Of a stretch of 64,000 bases of DNA, positions 41,197-49,422 are shown one piece after another. The notes beneath the pieces are model-generated. The model was not told the DNA's origin, did no database searches, and worked only from the letters and a program-made list of their open reading frames with translations. Origin of the DNA: JAXLQL01 sp046331625 (GTDB lineage: Bacteria; Acidobacteriota; Terriglobia; Bryobacterales; Bryobacteraceae); the NCBI GenBank assembly GCA_046331625.1, contig JAXLQL010000021.1:62001-126000 (forward strand), in the 5' to 3' direction. A program made the translations under genes and the position numbers. How positions within the stretch are numbered: position 1 is the stretch's first letter; every line of letters begins with the position of its first letter.

Positions 41197-41462
41197 GCTT
41201 CGATTATGGCGGACGGGCGGCGCGAAGTTTGTTAGCGAAGCCAGTGCGGTGGCTTTCGGAGACGGCGGGCTTGGGGCGGATCGTACAAGTGATGACCCCG
41301 GCCTCAGTTCCCTTACCGGTCTGGCGGCCGGCTTAGCCCGTGGCTAACCGGCGTTGGGACGGAAGTCAGTGAAACGAATTGGACCAGTGGGTCACTACAG
41401 ATTCACAGGGGGTTGTAGCGTAACTCCCCACTGCCGTCCGATGGCGGGCGGAATGACACCAC
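41197..41462. other. Gap with an imperfect hairpin
   Basis: 266 bases between divergent genes. GCCGGCTTAGCC (41329-41340) faces GGCTAACCGGC (41344-41354), an inverted repeat with one unpaired base. The string AGCCCGTGGCTAA here also occurs at the start of the repeat at 44569. No gene is supported; promoters for both neighbours must lie here but I cannot place them with confidence. Confidence 0.4.
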
Positions 41463-44400
41463 ATGAATCTAGGACTCTCAGAAGCCTGGCATCGCCTTGC
41501 CGGGCTGCGCCGGGCACTGTTGTTCGTGCTCGTCACCGCTTCTGTCTACGGTTGGTACGTGGCCGTCCATTGGACCCGGATCAACGAGTTCAACCAGCGC
41601 GAGCTGGGTCAGGGGGCGCGGATTCTCGAGGCAGCGGTTGCGAATGCGGTCACCAACGTGGAGAACCTGACGCCGAAGGGGATCCCGGGGTTTCTGGCCG
41701 AGCAGCCGTATGTCCGGCAGCGGGGCAATCCGGGCGCGGGCTGCACGAGCATCGGCGAGCCGAAGCTTACTTCGAACGACGGCAAGGGCCTGTTCATCAC
41801 GGCCGAAAGCGGAAAAGACTGCAAGCTGACGCTCGAGTTCGACACGAGCCGCCTGTTCTCGGAGTTGTCGTTTCAAGACGCCTTCTCGTCGATTTTTCTG
41901 GTGGACGGCAAAGGAAAGGTGATCAGCCAGTTTTCCGATCTGCGGCGCAGCAGGCAGCAGGGTTTGCGCTGGATCGAGACCGCGGCGCGTCCAGCGGTGG
42001 AATTGGCGGGAACGGTGCGGCTGAGCGATCTGTCGCAGTCGGTGAACTCGACGCAGCAGGAGTTCGCCAAGATCAAGGGCGCGAGCGCGAATCTGCGGGC
42101 CGTGATCGGCGGCGAGTATCACGTGATCTATCTGACACCGATTCGATTCAGTGTGGGATCGACGGCGGAGTTCAACGACAGCTGGGTGCTGGGGGCGATC
42201 GTGCCCCAGCAGCACTTGCTGCGCAATGCGTTCGCGGTGGACACCTATTTTCTCGGCGCGATTGTCGTGGTGGCGCTGGGGGTGTGCCTGGGGTGGCCCC
42301 TGCTCAAGCTCACCACGATGGCCGTGAACGAGAGGCTGCGGAAGTGGGACGTCTACCGGATCTACCTGAGCACGGCCTCTGTGTTGACGCTGGTGAGCGT
42401 GTTGATCTTCAGCCTCGAGGCCTACTGGCAATTCAACAGTGCGGCTGCGGCGGGATTGGGCGAGCTGTCGGCGCAACTCGAGTCGAACCTGGCCGCGGAA
42501 GTGAAAGCAGCGCTCGACCAACTGCAGCAATGGGACGACATCTATCGTTCGCACCAGGTTCCCGGGATGGTGTGTCTGGATCTACAGGCCCGTACCAGCG
42601 AGGAGCCGTGCAGTCTATTCGAGCCTCCTCGAGTGTTCGCGAATGTCCAGCAGGTGACGTGGCTGAAGCCGACAGGAATGCAGGCCGCCAAGGTCACCAC
42701 CGACAAGTCCGGGGCGGATTTGATCGACGTTTCGCATCGGCCCTACTTCAGTTCGATTGCCGAGGATCTGGTGTGGAATTTGAAAGGTGGCGACAGCAGG
42801 CCGTTCTACCTGCATCCTTTGCGATCGATCACGGATGGGCAGTTCTACACGTTTCTTTCGACCGCTTCGAAGGTGCCGCTGAACGGAAAGGCGTCCACCG
42901 ATAGCGTGGGCCGTCCGTCCGTGGTGGTGATGACGCTGGACCTTTCGTCGCTGGCCGCGCAGCCGCTGCCCGCTGGTTACGGATTCGCACTGGTCAACCG
43001 CCAGGGCGACGTTTTGTATCACTCCGATCCGAGACTGTCTTTGCGCCAAAACATCTTCGAAGAAGTGGAGGGCGCCGCCGGCCTCCGTGCGCTTATCGTC
43101 TCGGGAGAGCAAGGGGCGATTTCGACGGAGTATCGGTCCCGGCAATACGAATTCCATTCGAGGCCGGTGACCAGGTTGATGCCGCGGCATTTGATCGCGG
43201 AGATTCCCGCATGGTATCTGGTGACGTTCCGGGATCTTTCGATACCGCGGGCGGTGGCGATCCGGACGGTGGTGGCTGGGTTGATCGGGTTGTTCTTCCT
43301 GTCGCAGGTTTTGCTGGGTATCGCTTTGTTGGCGATGGCGGCGGTGTCGAAGCGGTTTCTGGGGCGGGCGGGAGCATGGTTGTGGCCGCAACAAGGTCAA
43401 GAGCGAAGCTATGTTTGGATGTCGATGTTGCTCGGCGTCCTTTGGGTGATGGCTCTGTGGATTCCCTCGTTGCGGGTTCCGGTGACGCTGTTGGTGCCGT
43501 GGATCGCTGTCGGCATTCGGAGTTACCAGGTGGCGCATTCAGCCGGGGTGCGCGATCGAGGTGGGTTCGTTGGCGGATGGCACTTGCTGTCGCTGGCGCT
43601 ATTGGGTGTGCATATCTCGGTGTTTCCCGCGTTCTATATGTTTCAGCTCGGCTGGAACCACGAGTTCTCGAAGCTGTTGCAAATCGAGCGGGAGCGTACG
43701 ACGGTTTCGCGGGATGATCTGCTCACCGAGGCTCGAGTGAATGCGGTACGGCACGAAGTTCCGCAGAGTCAGGCGGTGTTGATGAAGCGGGAGCGCGACC
43801 GGTTCCTCGTGAAGCCGTTCGCACCGTTCGCCAAGGCCGAACGATTCGCGGAGGATAACGTGTTTCTGCTGGGGCCGTACCAGTGGCTGACGCGGAAGAT
43901 CCCGGTGCAGACGGTGCTCGACGGCAGATTCGGTCACAGCACTGGCCTTCGCGGTAGCCGCGTCTTTACTGCCGGGAACTGGTTCACGGGAATCTCTGTG
44001 ACGGTGTTGCTCGGACTGTTCGTCGCGTGGGTGCGAACGGTCGGAAATCGGTTGTTCCTTCCGCGGCTTGCTGTGGAGGCGTCGGAGGCGCATACGCCCG
44101 AAGGGGGCTGGGAACGGTGTTGGGAGGAGTTGAGCGACGGTGACCGGCTCGTGGTCATGCAGGCTCTCGACGAGGGGGTAGCGAATCCGAAACAGGCGGT
44201 GCGCGTTGCCGATCTCGTGAGGAGAGGAATTCTGACGTTCGAGCCGGATTTGCAGCCGGTTTCCGGTCTTCGCAGCTACGTTGCCAACCACAGGCCCACC
44301 GCCGAGGCGGTACGGCAGTGGGAGAGCATCGGGGGCGAGACCGGTTGGAAGCAGACGCGGTGGGTGTTGATTGCCGGCGTCGCGGTGGTCTCGATATTCC

Positions 44401-44561
44401 TGTTCGTTACGCAGCCGGCGCTGCCCGGGGAGATTTCTGGCTTCATCGCGTTCATGACGACGATCGCGACGGGAGTGATCAAGGTCCGGGAACACCTCGG
44501 AGGGTGGCTGAAACCGGAAGACGCCTCGGCGGCGAAGAAGGCGGCTTCGGCGGGGAGCTAG
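41463..44561 (+). CDS. Large multi-pass membrane protein with extracytoplasmic sensor-like domains
   Basis: A 1032-residue protein of unrecognised family. A first membrane segment (ALLFVLVTASVYGWYVAV, about 19-36) is followed by a large extracytoplasmic domain (about 40-255) with PAS/Cache-like features (FQDAFSSIFLVDGKGKVISQ). Two segments (about 260-320) lead to a second such domain (about 330-590; ALVNRQGDVLYHSDPRLSLR). Then several membrane segments (about 600-740), a short third loop, and a final pair near 960-1005. No kinase, cyclase, GGDEF or HAMP domain is visible, so any output is unknown. It may signal to a partner encoded elsewhere. Confidence 0.75.
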   Translation: MNLGLSEAWHRLAGLRRALLFVLVTASVYGWYVAVHWTRINEFNQRELGQGARILEAAVANAVTNVENLTPKGIPGFLAEQPYVRQRGNPGAGCTSIGEPKLTSNDGKGLFITAESGKDCKLTLEFDTSRLFSELSFQDAFSSIFLVDGKGKVISQFSDLRRSRQQGLRWIETAARPAVELAGTVRLSDLSQSVNSTQQEFAKIKGASANLRAVIGGEYHVIYLTPIRFSVGSTAEFNDSWVLGAIVPQQHLLRNAFAVDTYFLGAIVVVALGVCLGWPLLKLTTMAVNERLRKWDVYRIYLSTASVLTLVSVLIFSLEAYWQFNSAAAAGLGELSAQLESNLAAEVKAALDQLQQWDDIYRSHQVPGMVCLDLQARTSEEPCSLFEPPRVFANVQQVTWLKPTGMQAAKVTTDKSGADLIDVSHRPYFSSIAEDLVWNLKGGDSRPFYLHPLRSITDGQFYTFLSTASKVPLNGKASTDSVGRPSVVVMTLDLSSLAAQPLPAGYGFALVNRQGDVLYHSDPRLSLRQNIFEEVEGAAGLRALIVSGEQGAISTEYRSRQYEFHSRPVTRLMPRHLIAEIPAWYLVTFRDLSIPRAVAIRTVVAGLIGLFFLSQVLLGIALLAMAAVSKRFLGRAGAWLWPQQGQERSYVWMSMLLGVLWVMALWIPSLRVPVTLLVPWIAVGIRSYQVAHSAGVRDRGGFVGGWHLLSLALLGVHISVFPAFYMFQLGWNHEFSKLLQIERERTTVSRDDLLTEARVNAVRHEVPQSQAVLMKRERDRFLVKPFAPFAKAERFAEDNVFLLGPYQWLTRKIPVQTVLDGRFGHSTGLRGSRVFTAGNWFTGISVTVLLGLFVAWVRTVGNRLFLPRLAVEASEAHTPEGGWERCWEELSDGDRLVVMQALDEGVANPKQAVRVADLVRRGILTFEPDLQPVSGLRSYVANHRPTAEAVRQWESIGGETGWKQTRWVLIAGVAVVSIFLFVTQPALPGEISGFIAFMTTIATGVIKVREHLGGWLKPEDASAAKKAASAGS

Positions 44562-44568
44562 TCTAGCA

Positions 44569-44734
44569 GCCCGTGGCTAAAGTCGGGTGGGCCGCAACCC
44601 TCGGAGCGGCCGGGGTGTGTGCCCGCATGCTTCGTTGCTCGTCGCACGAGATGGGCAGGCATCGCTTCCTTCTGGCGCCTCGGCTTCGGGCACAGATCCC
44701 GCGCCGCGCGACCCACGGGACTCGAGCCACGGGC
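44569..44734. repeat. MITE/REPIN-like element with terminal inverted repeats
   Basis: A 166-base element bounded by GCCCGTGGCT (44569-44578) and its exact complement AGCCACGGGC (44725-44734). The inverted similarity continues inward: the left arm reads AGTC then GTGGGC, the right arm, reversed, AGTC then GTGGGT. The arms resemble the REP palindromes at 12368, 18205 and 39304 (core GGGACTCGAG is shared), so this may be two REP units in opposite orientation, the REPIN arrangement. It carries no gene and sits directly after the sensor-like gene. Confidence 0.6.
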
Positions 44735-44751
44735 GGCGCTGTGGGTTCAGT

Positions 44752-45792
44752 TCAGGTGCGCCGCAGGTGTTCGGCCGCAGGGGTGATCTGAGTGGCGGCG
44801 GTAACGAGGTAGTTCCAGCGGCCGGCGGTTTGATGGGCGAGGTCGCGGAGGATTTCGGCGGTGTCTGCCCGGTCGGCGGTGATGCTGAGTGTAACGCTCG
44901 CGTGCCGCGCGATCTCGGCTCCGGTTGGAGGCGCGGCGAGAAGCTGCACGGGCCTTCCCGAGGACTTCATCTGTGCAAGCCAGTCCGCTGGATCTGCCGG
45001 GTTCACCAGTTCGTAGTCGAACGCGCGAGGGAGAGCGAGCTCGGCGCGGCGGGCGCGGATCGCGTCATAGATTGCGATGTGTGCTTCGAGGGTCGGGGCA
45101 TCGACAACGTAGCGTGAGTATCCCTGAGAGATCGCGGCGTCTTGTGTAGAAGCGATACGTGTCGCGGCTCCGTAGCCGAGTCGCCAGCCTGCTCGAACGG
45201 CGCCCTGGATGCAAGCGGAGAGCGGGGCTTCGAAGCTCGCGAGATTGGCGCCCGTGTTCTTGTGGATGGCGCGGAAGGCGTCGAAAGCTGCTGCGATTTG
45301 GGCCGGGTCGGACGTGGCGATGGTGATCGCCGACTGGGGTCCGTGCGCGCGCGGCTGGAACGCGGTGTCGACCTTGGTGGCAAACGTCGCGATGGCCGTT
45401 GCGTCTTCGGGAGAAAAGGGAATGGCGTTCACCACCACTTCGCGACCGCCGCCGGGCCGCATTCGCCCGATCAGGATCGCCTTTGGGAATAGCGCACTGG
45501 CGGGGGCGGAAGCGAGGGCCACGCGGAGCAATAAGGGCTGGGGGCCCGAGGGTTCGGAAATCGGGTTTGTTCCGTCAACGGCCAGGTAGTAGGTGCTGGC
45601 GTGAATCGGGTCCTGTTGGAGGGAGCCCCAAAAGGGACGAATGCTCACGAGTTCGAGCGCGGCTGCTCGGGCGGCCAAGCGGTTGCGCTGGTCGTCTGTG
45701 ATCGCTCGACCGTCGAGTTGTTGGATGATCAGGTCAGCAAGCGCGGCCGCTTCGCTGGCCTTGACCGGCAATGCAAGCGGTATCGCCGTCAA
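44752..45792 (-). CDS. Hypothetical protein (346 aa)
   Basis: A protein of unrecognised family starting at a TTG (MTAIPLALPVKASEAAALAD). It has a helical first part (AALADLIIQQLDGRAITDDQ), a beta-rich middle (HASTYYLAVDGTNPIS, ILIGRMRPGGGREVVVNAIP) and a long alpha/beta second half. The string NAIPFSPEDATAIATFA precedes RAHGPQSAITIATSDPA. No membrane segment or signal peptide is seen. It lies 24 bases downstream of galU on the same strand and is probably cotranscribed, so a role in sugar metabolism is possible but not shown. Start uncertain; another TTG occurs seven codons in. Confidence 0.65.
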   Translation of the reverse strand: MTAIPLALPVKASEAAALADLIIQQLDGRAITDDQRNRLAARAAALELVSIRPFWGSLQQDPIHASTYYLAVDGTNPISEPSGPQPLLLRVALASAPASALFPKAILIGRMRPGGGREVVVNAIPFSPEDATAIATFATKVDTAFQPRAHGPQSAITIATSDPAQIAAAFDAFRAIHKNTGANLASFEAPLSACIQGAVRAGWRLGYGAATRIASTQDAAISQGYSRYVVDAPTLEAHIAIYDAIRARRAELALPRAFDYELVNPADPADWLAQMKSSGRPVQLLAAPPTGAEIARHASVTLSITADRADTAEILRDLAHQTAGRWNYLVTAATQITPAAEHLRRT

Positions 45793-45816
45793 ATCGGTAA
45801 ACCCTGGATGCGGTGT

Positions 45817-46716
45817 CTAACCTTCCAGCTTAAGCCCTTTGAGGTAATTGCGAAAGGGCCCACCGAGATCTTTTCGCTGGAGCGCGAATTCCACGGTGGC
45901 CTGGAGGAAGCCCTGCTTGTCGCCTGCATCGAAACGGCGCCCCTCGAATTTGTATCCGTAGATGGGGCGGCTCCGAAGCAGGTGCTTGAGGGCGTCAGTG
46001 AGTTGGATCTCACCGCCTGCCCCTGGGGGGATGCTTTCGATGGAGTCGAAGATTTCCGGGACGAGGATGTAGCGGCCGATGATTGCCAGGTTCGACGGCG
46101 CTTCCGAGGCCTTGGGCTTCTCCACGAGATTTCGGATCCGGTAGAGGCGATCTTTGGCGCCGTTGTGGTCGACAGGGTCAGCATCGACGACGCCGTAGGC
46201 GGAAATCTGCTCCCTTGGCACTTCCATGAGGGCGACGACGGCGGCTCCGAAGAACTCGTAGATGTCGAGCAACTGGCGGAGGCACGGGACTTCCGAGGCG
46301 ATCACGTCATCGGACAGCACCACCGCGAAAGGCTCGTGGCCGACCAATTCTTTGGAGCGGAGCACTGCGTGTCCAAGCCCGAGCGCTTCTTTCTGGCGGA
46401 CGTAGCTCACGTCCATCATATCCGAGACGTCTCGAACCTGTTGGAGCAATTCAGCCTTCTTCTTCGTTTCGAGCAAGTGTTCGAGCTCGAAGCTCTTGTC
46501 GAAATGATCTTCGATGGCGGACTTTCCGCGGCCGGTAACGATGACGATGTTCGACAGGCCGCTTTGGATGGCTTCCTCGACTCCATATTGGATCAGCGGC
46601 TTGTCCACCAGCGGAAGCATCTCTTTGGGCATCGCCTTGGTGGCGGGGAGGAAACGTGTTCCCAGGCCGGCGGCCGGGAAGACGGCTTTTCTGACACGGG
46701 ATGTTTTCACGGTCAT
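45817..46716 (-). CDS. galU: UTP-glucose-1-phosphate uridylyltransferase
   Basis: A 299-residue nucleotidyltransferase that makes UDP-glucose. The N-terminus carries the GalU signature AVFPAAGLGTRFLPATKAMP (about 10-29) followed by KEMLPLVDKPLIQYGVEEA; the middle has AVVLSDDVIASEVPCLRQLL (metal-binding Asp) and VEKPKASEAPSNLAIIGRY. Length is normal. A frame runs 21 codons upstream, but the family starts at 46716. It supplies precursor for surface glycans such as those exported by the Wzm/Wzt system. Confidence 0.95.
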   Translation of the reverse strand: MTVKTSRVRKAVFPAAGLGTRFLPATKAMPKEMLPLVDKPLIQYGVEEAIQSGLSNIVIVTGRGKSAIEDHFDKSFELEHLLETKKKAELLQQVRDVSDMMDVSYVRQKEALGLGHAVLRSKELVGHEPFAVVLSDDVIASEVPCLRQLLDIYEFFGAAVVALMEVPREQISAYGVVDADPVDHNGAKDRLYRIRNLVEKPKASEAPSNLAIIGRYILVPEIFDSIESIPPGAGGEIQLTDALKHLLRSRPIYGYKFEGRRFDAGDKQGFLQATVEFALQRKDLGGPFRNYLKGLKLEG

Positions 46717-46750
46717 TTGGTTGATGAATCGGCAGAGAGCGGACGCTGCG

Positions 46751-46936
46751 TTACAGGCCGAGACTGGCGCGTATGGCACGGACGAGGCGGGCGAGCCAGG
46801 AATCCGAATCGTCCGGGGTGGCTCTGCGGGTTTCCGTTTGGCCGTAGCGAGGGTCCACCGGAGCTCCGACGAGCCCTTGGGCGTGGGCCAGCGTTGACAG
46901 CGTGGCCGCCAGTAGGAGACAGCGAACGAATCGCAT
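46751..46936 (-). CDS. Small secreted protein (61 aa)
   Basis: A 61-residue frame with a clear signal peptide (MRFVRCLLLAATLSTLAHAQ) and a short mature part (GLVGAPVDPRYGQTETRRAT, ending WLARLVRAIRASLGL) that would form an amphipathic helix. It is upstream of galU on the same strand. No strong ribosome-binding site. Small secreted amphipathic proteins of this sort are rarely characterised; no family recognised. Confidence 0.5.
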   Translation of the reverse strand: MRFVRCLLLAATLSTLAHAQGLVGAPVDPRYGQTETRRATPDDSDSWLARLVRAIRASLGL

Positions 46937-47053
46937 GGTACTACTGTAACCGGAGTCCAGGCCTCTGTCTAGGTGGCTGTTGGGGCCCAAGGGGTGGTAG
47001 CGAAAAAAAGGCGAATATCCTCTTGCTACTGTAGCCCGGTTCCCCTATAGTGG

Positions 47054-47067
47054 TTCGTATGGACGAA
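47054..47067. promoter_or_regulatory. Inverted repeat over the recA1 start codon
   Basis: TTCGT-ATGG-ACGAA is a perfect 5-base inverted repeat with a 4-base spacer that contains the recA1 ATG. Spacing resembles LexA boxes of the CGAAC-N4-GTTCG class, but the half-site sequence differs. It may be an operator or may arise by chance from the codons; I rate it as a candidate only. Confidence 0.3.
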
Positions 47068-48153
47068 AAGGAACGCGGACGTGCGCTGACTGCGGCGCTG
47101 GGTCAGATCGAGAAGCAGTTCGGCAAGGGATCGATCGTGCGGTTGGGATCGAAAGACGCGGTGATTCCCGTGTCGGCTGTTTCCACCGGGTCGATTTCAG
47201 TGGATTGGGCGCTCGGTATCGGCGGCTTGCCGCGAGGGCGCATCAGCGAGATTTTCGGTCCGGAGTCCTCGGGCAAGACGACCGTGGCGTTGCAAGTGGT
47301 GGCGGAAGCGCAGAAGCTAGGCGGCGTCGCGGCCTTCATCGATGTGGAGCACGCGCTCGATCCGAGTTACGCGAAGATGCTCGGCGTGGACGTGGATAAC
47401 TTGCTCGTCTCGCAGCCCGACTATGCGGAGCAGGCGCTCGAGATCACGAACTCGCTCATCTCGACCGGCGCGGTGGACGTGCTGGTAGTGGACTCGGTGG
47501 CGGCGCTGGTTCCCAAGGCTGAACTGGACGGCGAAATGGGCGACAGTTTCATGGGCGTGCAGGCGCGGCTGATGTCGCAGGCGATGCGGAAGTTGACGGG
47601 CATCGTGTCGAAATCGAAGACGTGCCTCATCTTCATCAACCAGATCCGCGAGAAGATCGGGGTGATGTTCGGGAGTCCGGAAACCACCACGGGCGGCCGC
47701 GCGCTGAAGTTCTACTCGTCTGTGCGATTGGATATCCGCCGCATTTCGCAGATCAAAGATGGCGAGACGGTAATTGGCAACCGCACGAAGATCAAAGTGG
47801 TGAAGAACAAACTCGCGCCGCCGTTCCGCGAAGCTGAGTTCGACATTCTGTATGGCTTCGGCGTGTCGCGCGAAGGCGACCTCATCGACCTGGCGACCAC
47901 GAACAACATCATCGAGAAGAGCGGGTCGTGGTACAGCTACGCGGGCGAGCGGATCGGCCAGGGGCGCGAGAATGCGCGGCAGTTCCTCAAGGACAATCCG
48001 GATATCTACGCCAAGCTCGATCGCGAGGTGCGCAAGACGCTCGGCATGGGAGCCACGGAAGCGGCTCCCACGAACCATGTTCCGGAGCCTGTGATCGCGG
48101 AACCGCCGGTGAAGGCAGCCGGTCCGGCGGCTCGGGCGGCGAAGACTTCGTAG
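47059..48153 (+). CDS. recA: RecA recombinase, first of two tandem copies
   Basis: A 364-residue RecA with all core motifs: Walker A GPESSGKT (67-74), Walker B VLVVDSVAAL, the L1/L2 DNA-binding loop region GEMGDSFMGVQARLMSQAMR and FGSPETTTGGRALKFYSSVR, and KVVKNKLAPPF. In L2 it has Ser where E. coli has Asn205 (FGNPETTTGG), and DVEHALDP where most have DAEHALDP. The C-terminus is long, Ala/Pro-rich, not acidic as in E. coli. No Shine-Dalgarno site is seen before the ATG. A terminator separates it from the second recA. Confidence 0.95.
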   Translation: MDEKERGRALTAALGQIEKQFGKGSIVRLGSKDAVIPVSAVSTGSISVDWALGIGGLPRGRISEIFGPESSGKTTVALQVVAEAQKLGGVAAFIDVEHALDPSYAKMLGVDVDNLLVSQPDYAEQALEITNSLISTGAVDVLVVDSVAALVPKAELDGEMGDSFMGVQARLMSQAMRKLTGIVSKSKTCLIFINQIREKIGVMFGSPETTTGGRALKFYSSVRLDIRRISQIKDGETVIGNRTKIKVVKNKLAPPFREAEFDILYGFGVSREGDLIDLATTNNIIEKSGSWYSYAGERIGQGRENARQFLKDNPDIYAKLDREVRKTLGMGATEAAPTNHVPEPVIAEPPVKAAGPAARAAKTS

Positions 48154-48192
48154 GCTGGGCGTAAGACGAACGTATATCCCAACCGCAGTGAA

Positions 48193-48224
48193 GAGGGACC
48201 TTACCGGGTCCCTCGATTTTTTTT
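48193..48224 (+). terminator. Rho-independent terminator between the recA genes
   Basis: GAGGGACC (48193-48200), a 6-base loop, GGTCCCTC (48207-48214), then GA and eight T residues (48217-48224). It is an ideal intrinsic terminator for recA1, so the second recA should have its own promoter in the 46 bases that follow or depend on read-through. Confidence 0.9.
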
Positions 48225-48270
48225 GTGAGAGTTCTTGGCTGGTGCCGCCACTCAGTAAGTAGGCGGTGCC

Positions 48271-49323
48271 ATGAATACCAGAGAACGTGAACAGGCCGTA
48301 TCGGCCGCTTTGTCTCAGATCGAGAAGCAGTTCGGCAAGGGGTCGATCCTTCGCCTGGGCTCGGGCGAGGTGCAGCCGGTGGCTTGCATTTCGACGGGTT
48401 CGCTGTCGCTCGACATTGCGCTCGGCGTGGGCGGATTGCCGCGGGGGCGGGTGGTCGAGATCTATGGTCCGGAGTCTTCGGGCAAGACGACGCTGGCGCT
48501 GCAGGTGATCGCGCAGGCGCAGAAGGCGGGCGGCGCGGCGGGGTTCATCGACGCGGAGCATGCGCTGGATCCGGGATACGCGAAGCGGCTTGGCGTCGAC
48601 CTGGATAACTTGCTCGTCTCGCAGCCGGACTATGGCGAACAGGCGCTCGAGATCACGTCATCGTTGGTGGCGAGCGGTGCGGTGGATCTGGTGGTGGTGG
48701 ATTCGGTGGCGGCTCTGGTTCCGAAAGCGGAGCTCGAAGGTGAGATGGGCGACAGCTTCATGGGCTTGCATGCGCGGTTGATGTCGCAGGCGCTGCGGAA
48801 GCTGACGGGCGCGGTTTCGCGGACGAACTCGACGCTGCTGTTCATCAACCAGGTGCGCGAGAAGATCGGGGTGGTATTCGGTAATCCGGAGACGACCACG
48901 GGTGGTCGGGCGCTGAAGTTCTATGCGTCGGTGCGTTTGGATGTGCGGCGCGGCACAGCGATCAAAGACGGCGAGACGGTGGTCGGGAGCCGAATGAAGG
49001 TGAAGGTGGTGAAGAACAAGGTGGCGCCGCCGTTCCGCGAGGTGGAGGTCGATTTGCTACACGGCGAGGGCGTAAGTCTCGAGAACGAGCTGCTGGATCT
49101 GGGCGCAACGAACCAAGTGCTGGAAAAGAGCGGATCATGGTTCAGCTATGGCGGGGAGCGGATTGGGCAGGGGCGCGAGGCGGCGCGGCAGTTCCTGATC
49201 GAGCACAAGGATGTGCGGGATCGGCTGGAGGCACAGATTCGGGAGAAGGTCGGAATCGGCGGACGCAAGGCGGCGGCTGCTGCTCAGGGAAGCGGTAGCG
49301 GACGCCTTCAGCAATCGGCTTGA
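48271..49323 (+). CDS. recA: RecA recombinase, second tandem copy
   Basis: A 350-residue RecA similar to the copy 118 bases upstream. Walker A GPESSGKT (66-73), LVVVDSVAAL, FGNPETTTGGRALKFYASVR with the canonical Asn in loop L2, DAEHALDP, and KVVKNKVAPPF. It differs elsewhere (VSRTNSTLLFINQ against VSKSKTCLIFINQ in copy 1; DLGATNQVLEKSGSWFSYGG). Its end is a short Ala/Gly/Ser tail. Both appear functional. The two copies differ at many residues, so they are not a recent duplication and may be regulated or used differently. Confidence 0.95.
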   Translation: MNTREREQAVSAALSQIEKQFGKGSILRLGSGEVQPVACISTGSLSLDIALGVGGLPRGRVVEIYGPESSGKTTLALQVIAQAQKAGGAAGFIDAEHALDPGYAKRLGVDLDNLLVSQPDYGEQALEITSSLVASGAVDLVVVDSVAALVPKAELEGEMGDSFMGLHARLMSQALRKLTGAVSRTNSTLLFINQVREKIGVVFGNPETTTGGRALKFYASVRLDVRRGTAIKDGETVVGSRMKVKVVKNKVAPPFREVEVDLLHGEGVSLENELLDLGATNQVLEKSGSWFSYGGERIGQGREAARQFLIEHKDVRDRLEAQIREKVGIGGRKAAAAAQGSGSGRLQQSA

Positions 49324-49422
49324 GGCTGCGGCAGTGGGGATGTCTAGTACATTGACCGGGATTGGGGAAATTTGCGCTACAATGAATCCTTCACCCGGGT
49401 CGCTTCATCCCCTTAACTGTCC

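Noticed and set aside
41354..42904. 516-codon plus-strand frame overlapping the large sensor-like gene
   Set aside because: Different frame of the same strand with Arg/Gly-rich product; the chosen frame has membrane segments and a coherent domain layout to 44561.
45601..47034. 477-codon plus-strand frame opposite galU
   Set aside because: Shadow of galU and its neighbour; product is Asp/Glu/Val/Phe-rich without a family and lacks a ribosome-binding site.
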